From Bosea sp. NBC_00550 (GTDB lineage Bacteria; Pseudomonadota; Alphaproteobacteria; Rhizobiales; Beijerinckiaceae), in NCBI RefSeq assembly GCF_026020075.1, contig NZ_CP102773.1, forward strand, positions 124,001 to 188,000: 64,000 bases of DNA. The letters run 5' to 3'. A program made the position numbers and the translations under genes. The notes under the pieces were generated by a model. The model made no database searches, was not told where the DNA came from, and saw only the letters and a program-made list of their open reading frames with translations. Positions 17,634 through 25,982 of this stretch are shown one piece after another (positions within the stretch are counted from its first letter, which is position 1; each line of letters starts with the position of its first letter).

Positions 17634-18115
17634 CGCCGTCGCTCCTTCGCTTGCTGCCGAGGTCAGGTCCGACCTCTCCGGCACCGAATGTGAAGGGCTA
17701 CGCACTCCCGCTCCCAATCGCGCGCGGCCACCGCGATACGTCATCTTATGGGAAAGGCGTTGACGACTTTCCTCGAGCGGGAAGGACATTCGCGGGGGCG
17801 TTGGTACCGACTGGGATGCAAGTCGGGCGAGGCGACAAATCGTTAGGCGCCAGCAGTCCACATTTTGTGGACGATGCCGGATGGCGAGCGTAGCCTCGGC
17901 CCGCCGCTGAGATGCGGCCGAACGCCACCGGACAGCAACAGCCCCCCAGCCCAGCGCCGGTGGCGTCTTGCTGTCGCCACCCTTAGTGGATCGTCAGACG
18001 CACCGTTACGCGACGAGATAATTGCAGACTATCGAGACCTGGTGGCCTCCCTGGAGTTGGAAGCCCAGATCTGGGCAGATCGCGAGAGCAAGAGGGGAAG
18101 ACACGCTAGAAAGGG
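17634..18115. other. Intergenic region containing a displaced gene fragment
   Basis: It begins as the 5' flank of the IS110 relic. From 17993 it contains a 93-bp piece that is an inverted copy of the hypothetical gene at 19013-19321 (see the repeat entries). A + strand frame through it (17865-18119) gives only that fragment plus random sequence and is not considered a gene. Confidence 0.5.
17993..18085 (+). repeat. 93-bp inverted repeat, left arm
   Basis: The sequence is about 94% identical to the reverse complement of 19029-19121. It encodes, on the + strand, SDAPLRDEIIADYRDLVASL and the following dozen residues. The same segment forms the C-terminal third of the protein at 19013-19321. The two arms enclose the response-regulator gene. 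Confidence 0.85.
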
Positions 18116-18769
18116 TTAGCTGGACACCCGCAACGCTCGGGGGCGGACGAGGCCCAGCCGTTCCGCGCAGGATACGAGTTCGGCTACAGAGCGGACCTGC
18201 ATCTTCTCCATCATCTTTTGACGATGCGCCTTCACAGTGCGCTCCGTCGTCCCGAGTTCGAATGCGACCTGCTTGTTCTTCTTGGCCCGTACGACGCGGT
18301 CAAAGACCTGCCGCTCGCGTGGAGTCAATTGATTCAGTCGAGCCATACCCGCGCGCGCCCAGACTTCCTGCTCCATGGTGAGCCGGTGTCGTGCGATCGC
18401 CCGGTCGATCGCCTCGAGGAATTCTTGGGGCTCGACTGGCTTGGTGAGGAAGTCTTCGGCCCCCGCCTTGATCGCGTTGACGCACGCCCGAATGTCGCTG
18501 TGCTCGGCCAGGAAGATAACCGGCAGACCAAAGCCGGCCTTGCTCAAGCGATCTAGAATGTCGGATGGAGCTGTGTCGCGAGCTTGCCTGTCGATGACGA
18601 TGCAGCCTGCATTCTTATCATCCGGCAGCTGCCTAAAAATCTCTTCGGCGCTGCCATAACTCCGGGTTTTATAGCCGCTGGCCCGGAGCATGTTGTCGTT
18701 TTCGGCCCGAGATGCAGCGTCGCCGTCGACGATATAGATGAGAGTAGGCATGTAATAGATGGCTTCCAT
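18116..18769 (-). CDS. Response regulator, FixJ/NarL type (receiver + LuxR HTH)
   Basis: 217 residues. The receiver domain (about 8-122) has the phospho-acceptor Asp60 (CIVID) and the conserved Lys in FLTKPVEP. The usual acidic pair is VDGD instead of VDDD, and the Thr/Ser switch residue is Ala in FLAEHSD, so phospho-signalling may be atypical. A LuxR/FixJ helix-turn-helix follows (LTPRERQVFDRVV, NKQVAFELGTTERTVKAHR). The start at 18769 has an AGGCGGAA site 4 bases upstream; the ATG at 18751 is an alternative. No histidine kinase lies nearby. The gene sits inside a 93-bp inverted repeat. Confidence 0.88.
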   Translation of the reverse strand: MEAIYYMPTLIYIVDGDAASRAENDNMLRASGYKTRSYGSAEEIFRQLPDDKNAGCIVIDRQARDTAPSDILDRLSKAGFGLPVIFLAEHSDIRACVNAIKAGAEDFLTKPVEPQEFLEAIDRAIARHRLTMEQEVWARAGMARLNQLTPRERQVFDRVVRAKKNKQVAFELGTTERTVKAHRQKMMEKMQVRSVAELVSCAERLGLVRPRALRVSS

Positions 18770-19012
18770 GCATTCCGCCTCTGCCGGCGGGTCTAAGAAC
18801 GCGATCGCCCTTCCGTAAAGCAATCAAAGCCGCAAATGGCGCGGAAGGAAGTAGGTTACAGTTTGCAACATGGGAGCGTCGCACGCAGGCATGCGTCCAA
18901 TGCGATTTCGGGCCCGCCTCAGACGCGAAGCGCGTGGCGCGCCCATCTGAGAGGCTGAGGGCTTAATCAAGAAAGTCAGTCGACGGCTCGGGTCAATGCC
19001 CTCTCGCTGAGC

Positions 19013-19321
19013 CTATCCTGCCATGATGTCGCGATCTGCCCAGATCTGGGCTTCCAACTCTAGGGAGGCCATCAGGTCTCGGTAATCTGCAATCATCTCG
19101 TCGCGTAACGGTGCGTCTGACCTGGTCCAGTAATCCAGCCCCACATGCGCCAATTCGTACGCCTCGCAAACGTCGAGAAAGGGTTCGCTTGCGGCCAGAT
19201 CAAAACGGGCCCGCCAATCAGGAAAACGCATTTTCAGACGGGCGCGCCCGCGCTCCTCGATCCGGGTCATGATGCCGACCTCGATATGTGAGGGCGGGTC
19301 GATGCACTCCTTGCCCTTCAC
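19013..19321 (-). CDS. Conserved-looking hypothetical protein
   Basis: A 102-residue soluble protein rich in Glu, Asp and Arg, predicted mostly helical; an internal ATG (residue 18, MTRIEERGRARL) may be the true start. No known domain is recognised. The C-terminal third is duplicated as an inverted copy at 17993-18085, which suggests local duplication or rearrangement around the response-regulator gene and supports this being a real gene. Confidence 0.55.
   Translation of the reverse strand: MKGKECIDPPSHIEVGIMTRIEERGRARLKMRFPDWRARFDLAASEPFLDVCEAYELAHVGLDYWTRSDAPLRDEMIADYRDLMASLELEAQIWADRDIMAG
19029..19121 (-). repeat. 93-bp inverted repeat, right arm
   Basis: Partner of 17993-18085, lying within the coding region of the hypothetical protein at 19013-19321. 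About five or six mismatches are seen across 93 bp. The spacer between arms is about 940 bp and contains the response regulator. Confidence 0.85.
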
Positions 19322-19473
19322 TGATTTTGGGCATGGCGCAGCGATCCCTCAATTGACCTTAGGGACAGCAGGGGCGAGAGTTTGGCTGACTTGTTAGCGC
19401 TCTGCGTGTCACCGCGCTGTTGCACTAATTTCTCCATCTGTTCGGATGGTGCGTGGTCACGCGGCCGGAGTGA

Positions 19474-20454
19474 TTGATGATGCCGACGAGTTCCAGCAGT
19501 GGCTCAGTTTCCTGCGTTATTCCTGGGATCTCTGAAGACGATATTCGTGCCCAACTGGGTCGCATTTTAGCAAGTGACGACTTTAAGGTGCCCGAGCGGG
19601 TGCGCCGGTTTCTGTCCTTTGTGGTTGAAGAGACGCTCTGTGGCCGGACAGACCGCATCAAGGCCTATGCGATCGCAGTCGAAGTCTTCGGTCGGGATGC
19701 AAATTTCGACGTCCTGGACGACCCCGTCGTTCGCATCGAGGCGGGGCGGCTCAGGCGCGGATTGGAGCGGTATTACCTGCTCGAAGGCAGTACCGACCCG
19801 CTTGTGATCGAGATTGCCAAGGGGGGCTATGTGCCCAGCTTCCGCTGGCAATTGAACGATCAGATCGACCCTGCGCCGCTTTCACCATCCGATCCCGCGC
19901 CCGACGAACCACCCCGCCCGCAAATGGGCGCGCGGTTGAGGCGCCCTTGGCTCGTCGGCGCCACTTCAGCGCTCGCGATCAGCTCGTTGGTGGCCTTCCT
20001 GGCGATGGCGAACCGACCGGTCCCGGCGGCGCCAGTGAGCCCGGCACGGCTGTCACTCGTCGTGAAGCCCTTCGTCAACCTCACTGAGAAAGCCGAATTC
20101 GAGGTTTTCGCGGCAGGACTTGCCGACGATGTCATCTCGCAGCTCGTTCCGAACGAAGAGCTGACGATCTTTCGCAGTCAGACTTCAGCTGCCTTGGAAT
20201 CTTCCGCGTCCGCCGCACAAATCGATCGCCAGCTTGGCCGGCGGCATATCCTGGAGGGCGTGATCCGTGCAGGCGACGGCAAGCTCAGGATCACAAGCCG
20301 CCTGCTGGATGGGCAAACGACCGCGATCATCTGGTCGGGCATCTATGAAGCGGACCAAAATGCTGGCAGCGGCTTCGATCTCGAGACAAACATAGCGGCC
20401 AAGATCGCCGCATCCGTGAGCCTGCGCTTACGACCGCCGGCGAAGATGCAGTAG
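19474..20454 (+). CDS. Membrane-bound winged-helix regulator with TolB-like/adenylate-cyclase-associated C terminus
   Basis: A 326-residue protein in three parts. Residues about 20-115 form the winged-helix-like domain (VPERVRRFLSFVVEETLCGR; IKAYAIAVEVFGRD; DPVVRIEAGRLRRGLERYY). One membrane span lies at about 155-178. The periplasmic domain at about 185-325 (KPFVNLTEKAEFEVFAAGLA, DVISQL) resembles the TolB-N-like segment of CadC/adenylate-cyclase-associated proteins. In relatives a TPR region usually follows; here the protein stops short. It may sense periplasmic signals and bind DNA from the membrane, as CadC/ToxR do (inference). Confidence 0.75.
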   Translation: MMMPTSSSSGSVSCVIPGISEDDIRAQLGRILASDDFKVPERVRRFLSFVVEETLCGRTDRIKAYAIAVEVFGRDANFDVLDDPVVRIEAGRLRRGLERYYLLEGSTDPLVIEIAKGGYVPSFRWQLNDQIDPAPLSPSDPAPDEPPRPQMGARLRRPWLVGATSALAISSLVAFLAMANRPVPAAPVSPARLSLVVKPFVNLTEKAEFEVFAAGLADDVISQLVPNEELTIFRSQTSAALESSASAAQIDRQLGRRHILEGVIRAGDGKLRITSRLLDGQTTAIIWSGIYEADQNAGSGFDLETNIAAKIAASVSLRLRPPAKMQ

Positions 20455-20784
20455 GCGCATTTGCGGATGCCCATTGGTTGGTCAATGCCCGGCTCACACT
20501 AAAGCTTTTTGAAAACACGGAGCAGCACAGCGACAGTGAAAGCTGTCTCCGTGCGGATCGCCGCAATCGGGTGCCCAAATTGAGGGTCTCCAAGGTGATC
20601 AAATCAAGCAGCAACTGGCCACCTCAGGCCAGCGCGACACCGCAGTGCCGAAGCGGTCATTGCGGAGCCTCCATGTTACAGCCCACAACCTCAAGCCGCT
20701 CATCGCTTGAGGTGCTGGACGCATTGGACGGCGATTTTGGACTGAAAGACGGCTGCGACCAGGAACGTCCTGCGAAGATGACGC
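20455..20784. other. Intergenic region, nothing recognised
   Basis: No gene is supported. An open + strand frame here (20478-20804) has random composition. It may be the eroded 3' part (TPR region) of the preceding gene, but I could not recognise such repeats. Confidence 0.35.
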
Positions 20785-21018
20785 TCAGCAAATCCGCTGA
20801 ATGAACGTTGCCACCTGCGTCCCGCAAAGCTTGCCAGGTTCTGGGATGAACATTCCTTCTGGTCCTGCCGACATCATGGCCCGGATGACGTAGCCAGAAT
20901 TGACGTTCATAAAAATCAGATAGGACTCGATCTGCTTATAGATGAGGTCGTCAATTGGGCCGGGCTTGCCGTGCCTGCTCACTTGATGGAACCCAAGCCG
21001 GCTATCGGTGGCCCACAT
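20785..21018 (-). CDS. Small hypothetical protein
   Basis: A 77-residue frame with coherent composition (LIYKQIESYLIFMNVNSGY, then GMFIPEPGKLCGTQ). The segment with a Pro-Glu-Pro turn and a late Cys recalls short secreted proteins of the Rap1a-like type, but the signal peptide is missing, so it may be a fragment. No function is proposed. Confidence 0.35.
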   Translation of the reverse strand: MWATDSRLGFHQVSRHGKPGPIDDLIYKQIESYLIFMNVNSGYVIRAMMSAGPEGMFIPEPGKLCGTQVATFIQRIC

Positions 21019-21151
21019 TGGACGCCCCCCATAAAGAGGCGCGCCGATTTATGCGATGTTGCCGTCGAACATAATACTTGCGGCCAACTTGGCCGCGAGC
21101 CGGACTCTCACAAAGCTACGGCATCGAGCAGATACCTACGGGAGAGGGCAA

Positions 21152-21562
21152 ATGTACAAACACATTCTGATCGCCACAGACGACTCCGAACTTGCTCGCA
21201 AGGGTCTTGAACATGGCTTGGCGCTCGCCAAGCCGCTCGGGGCGAAAGTCACCGTTCTGACCGTTTCGGCGCCCCTGCGCCCGGAGTTGGCATCTGCAGC
21301 CCGTCAGCAGATTGATGAGTTCATCAAGGATCGCATTACTTCCATAGAGCAACGCGCGTCCGAAAACGGCGTCACGGTAGATCTGGAACACGAGATCGAT
21401 GTCTCTCCAGCCGCGGCAATCGTCCGATTGGCGAAGCTCAAGGGCTGTGACCTCATCGTGATGTCCTCTCATGGCCGGCGAGGCATACAGAAAGTCGTGC
21501 TGGGGAGCCAGACGTCTGAGGTGCTGGCAAGTACAACTATCCCTGCACTGGTGATCCGGTAG
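21152..21562 (+). CDS. Universal stress protein (UspA family)
   Basis: A 136-residue single-domain Usp. The start MYKHILIATDDSELA has a strong GGAGAGGG site 5 bases upstream; an in-frame extension to 21056 is not supported. The nucleotide-binding C-terminal motif reads GRRGIQKVVLGSQTSEV, close to the ATP-binding Gx2Gx9GS/T pattern, so this is probably an ATP-binding type. It is cytoplasmic and is typically induced by growth arrest or stress. It stands alone. Confidence 0.9.
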   Translation: MYKHILIATDDSELARKGLEHGLALAKPLGAKVTVLTVSAPLRPELASAARQQIDEFIKDRITSIEQRASENGVTVDLEHEIDVSPAAAIVRLAKLKGCDLIVMSSHGRRGIQKVVLGSQTSEVLASTTIPALVIR

Positions 21563-21581
21563 TCGATCCTCCCAGCAGAGT

Positions 21582-21657
21582 GCGCGCGGAGTCCGACAGC
21601 GGCATCGTGCCCATGAAGCCTTCGGGCGCCGTGCAAAGGCGATGGGCGTCACGGCTG
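21582..21657. repeat. 76-bp dispersed repeat, copy 1
   Basis: The sequence from GCGCGCGGAGTCCGACAGC to GGGCGTCACGGCTG recurs with about 85-90% identity and same orientation at 24350-24425. It lies directly beyond the stop codon of the MFS transporter gene. No coding meaning is recognised. Confidence 0.7.
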
Positions 21658-21662
21658 ACCGG

Positions 21663-22859
21663 CTAGATCCTGGCCGCCCGCACGGCGGCGCTCGCCCTGA
21701 ACAGCACGAGCGCGGCGACGCCGATCGCCGACATCACCAGGGGCAACGGCAGCGCGCCGCTCTTTAGCGAATGGCCGACGAGGAGGCCGACGCAGGCCGA
21801 GAACAACATCTGGCAGATCCCGGTGAAAGATGAGGCCGCCCCGGCGCGATCCGGGAAGGGCATCATCGCCGAGGCCTGCGCCTGCGGCATGGTCAGCCCG
21901 ACGCCACAAGTGTAGAGCGCCATCGGCAGGACAACGCCGGCCACGCCGCCGAAACCGCCAGCGACGCAGACCAGCATGGCAAGGCCTCCGCCGGCGAGGA
22001 ACCGCACGCCGAGCGCGATGACACCGTCCATGCCTTGGCGGGCGACGAGACGCTGCGCGAGGATCGTGCCGAGAATGAAGCCGAGCACGACGAGACTGAA
22101 GGACAGGCCATACTGGACCGGCGTCAGACCATGGATGTCGATCAGTACGAAGGACGAGCCGGAGATGAAGGCGAAGAGCCCGCCATACGCCAGCGCCGTC
22201 AGCGCGACATAGACGCGAAAGGCACGGCTCGCGAGCAGCGTGCCCAAGCCGCTGATGATGGAGACCAGCGAGAGCGGCTCGCGCGAGCGGCTCCGGATCG
22301 TCTCGGGCAGGAGGAACGTCACCATCGCCACCAGGGCAGCGGCGAAGGCCAGCGAGGCGACGAAGGTCGAGCGCCAGCCGAAGGCCTGCTGCAGCACCCC
22401 GCCGAGCACCGGCGCAATCGCTGGCACCACCCCCATGATCATGCCCATGCGGGCCAGTTCGCGGCCGGCACGTGGCCCGTCATAGAGATCGCGCACCATG
22501 GCGCGGCTGAGCACGATCGGTCCCGACGCGCCAAGCGCCTGGACCGCGCGGGCGCTGGTCAGAGCCTCGATCGAGGGCGCGAAGGCGCAGGCCAGCGTCG
22601 CCACCAAAAAGATGCCGAGCCCCACCAGCAGCACCGGCCTGCGGCCGATCCGGTCGGAAAGTGGTCCCCAGAAGATCTGGCCGCCGGCGAAGCCGAACAG
22701 GAAGACCGACAGCGTCGCCTGCGCGCCGGCGATGTCGGTCTGCATCACCTGGACGATGTCAGGCAGCGAGGGCAGGTAGAAATCGGTCGAGAGCGGGCCG
22801 AGCGCCGTCAGCATGGCCAGCATGGCGGTCATCGCCAGCGTGTCGGGGCGCAGTTTCAT
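21663..22859 (-). CDS. MFS drug-resistance transporter, Bcr/CflA family
   Basis: A 398-residue inner-membrane protein with 12 predicted spans. The start MKLRPDTLAM followed by LGPLSTDFYLPSLPDI is the classical opening of Bcr/CflA exporters; motif A (GPLSDRIGRRPVLL) lies in the loop between spans 2 and 3. An in-frame upstream extension of 37 polar residues is rejected. It probably expels drugs or a metabolite with proton antiport. The gene is monocistronic, with a hairpin and repeat sequences around it. Confidence 0.92.
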   Translation of the reverse strand: MKLRPDTLAMTAMLAMLTALGPLSTDFYLPSLPDIVQVMQTDIAGAQATLSVFLFGFAGGQIFWGPLSDRIGRRPVLLVGLGIFLVATLACAFAPSIEALTSARAVQALGASGPIVLSRAMVRDLYDGPRAGRELARMGMIMGVVPAIAPVLGGVLQQAFGWRSTFVASLAFAAALVAMVTFLLPETIRSRSREPLSLVSIISGLGTLLASRAFRVYVALTALAYGGLFAFISGSSFVLIDIHGLTPVQYGLSFSLVVLGFILGTILAQRLVARQGMDGVIALGVRFLAGGGLAMLVCVAGGFGGVAGVVLPMALYTCGVGLTMPQAQASAMMPFPDRAGAASSFTGICQMLFSACVGLLVGHSLKSGALPLPLVMSAIGVAALVLFRASAAVRAARI

Positions 22860-23300
22860 GGAGGGGCGGCCTTGCGTGAACGGCAGGCGGCTGTCTAGGC
22901 CCGGCCCGTCAAAATGTCGAGGATTGGCCGCCACCCAGCGGCCTCGTGCCCTTTGCTGCCTTTGGCGCATCTCGCGGGACGTGCGGTGGGCGCCCGGAGG
23001 GGGCCATCACAGCGAAAGGGCGTGGGTAATACCACGCCCTCGCTCCACAGGAGCTAATTCGCCGTTGGTTAGGCGATAAAGACTATCAGCAGATGAAAGA
23101 AGTCATCAGTTTTTTAGCCCTCCTTTGTGCCGCAAGGTGTCGGTCGACACCTCTCCGCGCAGTAGAGGTGGATTCATCCGCGCGAAGCTCAATCTGCCTG
23201 AGACGTTACACCAACTACTGGCTACGGCTCGTCCCCCGACATATGTACCTCCTGTCATTCACGTCGGCCGCGTCAGTTTGGCCGCGAACTTGTAGTAGGT
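22860..23300. other. Intergenic region with one strong hairpin
   Basis: Upstream region of the MFS gene. Apart from the hairpin at 23017-23040, listed separately, I see no gene; a + strand frame starting at 23093 has random composition. Confidence 0.4.
23017..23040. other. Perfect 9-bp stem-loop
   Basis: AGGGCGTGG (23017-23025) and CCACGCCCT (23032-23040) pair perfectly around a 6-base loop GTAATA. There is no T run after it on either strand, so it may be an operator or a Rho-dependent terminator structure upstream of the MFS gene. Confidence 0.5.
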
Positions 23301-23519
23301 CTAGTAATGCGGAGCGAAGCGGGATTGACGGCCTGGTTCTTCGAGAAGCCTACGCCCGTGGACCGTGGCATGTCGTTCTCCGACAGCCACTCGACGGAGA
23401 TTACGGGCAATCGCGTTCAGAGCAGCGACGAATTGGGATGCACCTTTCATCAGTGCCTCACTGCAAAGAACGTAGGAATGCCACCCATGTTCCAGATGCC
23501 GCTGTAAATCCGATGCCAT
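23301..23519 (-). CDS. Small hypothetical protein
   Basis: A 72-residue frame starting MASDLQRHLEHGWHSYVL, basic and helical (FVAALNAIARNLRRVAVGER). Composition is protein-like and unlike the surrounding random frames, but no family is recognised and no clear ribosome binding site is visible. It could be an intact small gene or a remnant. Confidence 0.3.
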   Translation of the reverse strand: MASDLQRHLEHGWHSYVLCSEALMKGASQFVAALNAIARNLRRVAVGERHATVHGRRLLEEPGRQSRFAPHY

Positions 23520-23614
23520 GATGGCAATGCTGCTACCTGTCCGCATCCGGCAGTATCGCAGATCATCCCGATGAACGGAATCCCAAGCACGACTCCTTCA
23601 TTCCGATCAATCCA

Positions 23615-24166
23615 CTAGCGAGTTGGAAGAACTCTGTCCGACGCGGGGCGGGGTTTGGCTAGCCGGGTATGGTCCTTGCCGAGGCCGGTCGCTTCGAGAA
23701 GCCCTTTCCGCTTGGCGTCGTAATAGTACCCGCTCCGATAGTATCGGTCGGCGCGGCTCGGGTCGCGATCGGCCACGAGCCAGGCTCCCCGCAGATATTT
23801 GAGGCCGTAGGTGAGATTGACCTCGGGATCTAGCAACCCCGCTGCCGGGCCGGTGTAACCCATGCTGCGCGCCGTCGCGTGTTTGATCTGCATCAATCCA
23901 AAATGACCACCTTTCTGGGCGGTTGGGCGAAAGTTGCTCTCGCGCTTGACGATTCGCCGGACCAAATCCGAGGGGAGTTCGTAATGCGCTGACTGCTGTT
24001 CGATGATCCGGTCGATGCCTGCGCGCGGCGGGGCGCCTGGTGACCGAGGGTCAACGGACTGTTCGCTGGATGCCTCCCCGGACGTTTCGTCCGTAACGAT
24101 GCAACCTCCAACCCCGGCAGACAGCAAGGTGATACCGGCTGCAACGAGACGTCTTTGCCACGGCAA
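23615..24166 (-). CDS. Lytic transglycosylase lipoprotein (SLT domain)
   Basis: A 183-residue protein. The lipoprotein signal ends in VGGC (Cys22), so the protein is membrane-anchored in the periplasm. The SLT domain spans about 50-140: catalytic Glu76 in RRIVKRESNF, then HFGLMQIKHATARSMGY and NLTYGLKYLRGAW. It cleaves peptidoglycan between MurNAc and GlcNAc, forming 1,6-anhydro ends. The C-terminal 40 residues are basic and not conserved in the family. Isolated gene; role probably wall turnover or local wall opening. Confidence 0.9.
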   Translation of the reverse strand: MPWQRRLVAAGITLLSAGVGGCIVTDETSGEASSEQSVDPRSPGAPPRAGIDRIIEQQSAHYELPSDLVRRIVKRESNFRPTAQKGGHFGLMQIKHATARSMGYTGPAAGLLDPEVNLTYGLKYLRGAWLVADRDPSRADRYYRSGYYYDAKRKGLLEATGLGKDHTRLAKPRPASDRVLPTR

Positions 24167-24824
24167 TCTTGGTCTCCATCAGCTGACGAACTGCTCACGG
24201 GAAACCAACTCTAGGCTTAAAGGCGGCGCTGGCCAATCCTGCTGCTTGGGTCGGGGCGCTGCTCCTCGAAGCCATCCAGGGTGAAGACGTCGGGAAAGGT
24301 CGCCGTCCCCAGCGCGGTCGGCGACAAAAAGCACCCTCGACCTGATCGAGCGCGCGGAGTCCGACCGCTGCATCGGGCCATGAAGGCTTTTCGGGCGCCG
24401 TGCGAAGCGACGGGCGTCACGGCTGTAACGGGCAGCAGGGCAGCGAGACGGTCTTCAGGTGCGCGACCCGGATGATGGCAGTGGGGACGGTGCAGATGAC
24501 GAATCTGACGAGACGGTTTCAGCACAGGCGAAGCTGGCTGACGGCCCCGCGGCAGGTGATGACAAAGCACTCTGTGAGTGATCGTCGGCTAACCTTGCCA
24601 AGTTCGATCTCGACGTCCACGGCCTGTCCGGGCGAGATGCGCGAGCAGCCGATATCTGAGCAAGGCATTGCTCTGTGGATAGGGGAGCGGCAACTCCCGC
24701 TCCGATCCGTCTACCGTTGCGCAAAACACCTTCTGTTTGGTCACGATAAGCTGCTTGGCGGCTGGCGGCTGCTTTTCGTAATGCCGAACGGTTTCCTACT
24801 CAAACGCCACCTGAGTTCGACCGA
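24167..24824. other. Long intergenic region with dispersed repeats
   Basis: About 650 bases without a supportable gene. It contains copy 2 of the 76-bp repeat (24350-24425) followed by a 40-bp piece also found near 52150. On the - strand short coherent peptides appear in different frames between 24540 and 24760, suggesting one or more frameshifted relic genes that I cannot identify. Confidence 0.45.
24350..24425. repeat. 76-bp dispersed repeat, copy 2
   Basis: Direct repeat of 21582-21657, with a few single-base gaps. It continues into AACGGGCAGCAGGGCAGCGA, a 40-base stretch that recurs near 52148-52186 but not at copy 1. Two different mobile or recombined segments therefore join here. Confidence 0.7.
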
Positions 24825-25982
24825 TCAATCTGCGCGGCCCCGCCCCTCAACAGACCATAGCGCGACTAGCCTGTCCTCAGACACAACATGGAGGAAATCA
24901 TGGAGGTTGATCGTCGGATCGCAATGCGGAACGGTGCATTCCACCACCGTTCCGATCGGAATCGTGCCATGGCCGGGCTCTGGCAGGATGCGGCCGAACT
25001 CGTCGCCGCACCATTCGATCCGGCCGGTCATTTCTTTGCCCCGGAACACGCGCGGCGGCGGGCCGTCGAGCGCAAAGCTCTTGCTGCCGCCGTCGGTGAT
25101 TGCAAAGCCGGCCGAGCTGTGGCCCACCACCGTGACCGCAACACGCAGCGCCGGCCCGAATTCCGGCCCGCCTCCCCCGTAGATGTCGACCGGGTTGTAG
25201 GCCTCGTCCATGAAGACATAGGAGCCAGGCTGCACCTCGGTCAGCACTTGCGCCTGTCCGTCGAGCAGATGGCTGCCGGTCCCCCCGCCGGAGACGATGC
25301 CGGGTGCGAGATCGGCCTGTTTCAGCACCGCCAGCACCGTGGCCAGGATCCGGTTGGCTTCGTCATTGGCCGCGCGGCGGGCGCCGAAGTCGTCGATATG
25401 TTGGACACGGCCCTGATAGGCCTGCACGCCGACATAGCGCAGGCTGGGCTGGTCCGTGACGGCGCGTGCGAGCGCGACCGCCTCCTGTGCATTGGCGACG
25501 CCGCTGCGCTTCAGCCCGGTGTCGAGATCGACGAAGACATCGAAGCGCGTGCCGTGGCGTGCCGCAGCCTCGGCATAGGCCGCCACCAGGTCGAGCCGGT
25601 CGACCACGACGCCGATGCGCGCGCCTCGTGCTGCCGCACGCGCCAGCGCGTCGACCTTGGCCGGGCTGGCGATCGGTGCGCTCAGCATCAGGTCGCTGGC
25701 TCCGCCCTCGAACAGGGCCAGCAACTCCCCCGGCTTGGCGCAGCAGATGCCGGATGCCCCTGCAGCCATCTGCCGGCGCGCGATCTCGGCGCATTTGTGC
25801 GATTTTGCATGCGGCCGGAAGGCGATCCCGGCGCGTTTGCAGGTCTCGGCGAGCTTCGTGATATTGCGGTCGAAAATGTCGAGATCGAGCACCGCAGCCG
25901 GCGTCTCCAGCCGCGAACGACTGCCGGGCTCGCCAATGAGTGGCTGGTTGAGCGCTGCCGCTCCGAAGGGTTCGAGGCTCAT
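24825..25982 (-). CDS. D-threonine aldolase / 3-hydroxy-D-aspartate aldolase-like PLP enzyme (DSD1 family)
   Basis: A 385-residue fold-type III PLP enzyme with an alanine-racemase-like N-terminal barrel and a DSD1 metal-binding C-terminal domain. Lys60 in FRPHAKSHKC forms the Schiff base. His353 and Asp355 in VPHCDPTINL correspond to the metal ligands of D-threonine aldolases. It would cleave D-3-hydroxy amino acids to glycine plus an aldehyde, or dehydrate them. It is the last gene of the hydantoinase operon and its ATG abuts the hyuB stop codon (one-base overlap), suggesting it handles a D-amino acid made by that pathway. Confidence 0.9.
   Translation of the reverse strand: MSLEPFGAAALNQPLIGEPGSRSRLETPAAVLDLDIFDRNITKLAETCKRAGIAFRPHAKSHKCAEIARRQMAAGASGICCAKPGELLALFEGGASDLMLSAPIASPAKVDALARAAARGARIGVVVDRLDLVAAYAEAAARHGTRFDVFVDLDTGLKRSGVANAQEAVALARAVTDQPSLRYVGVQAYQGRVQHIDDFGARRAANDEANRILATVLAVLKQADLAPGIVSGGGTGSHLLDGQAQVLTEVQPGSYVFMDEAYNPVDIYGGGGPEFGPALRVAVTVVGHSSAGFAITDGGSKSFALDGPPPRVFRGKEMTGRIEWCGDEFGRILPEPGHGTIPIGTVVECTVPHCDPTINLHDFLHVVSEDRLVALWSVEGRGRAD

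Noticed and set aside
22035..22898. 287-residue + strand frame
   Set aside because: Antisense of the MFS transporter; full of Arg/Gln/Gly and lacking any fold-like pattern.
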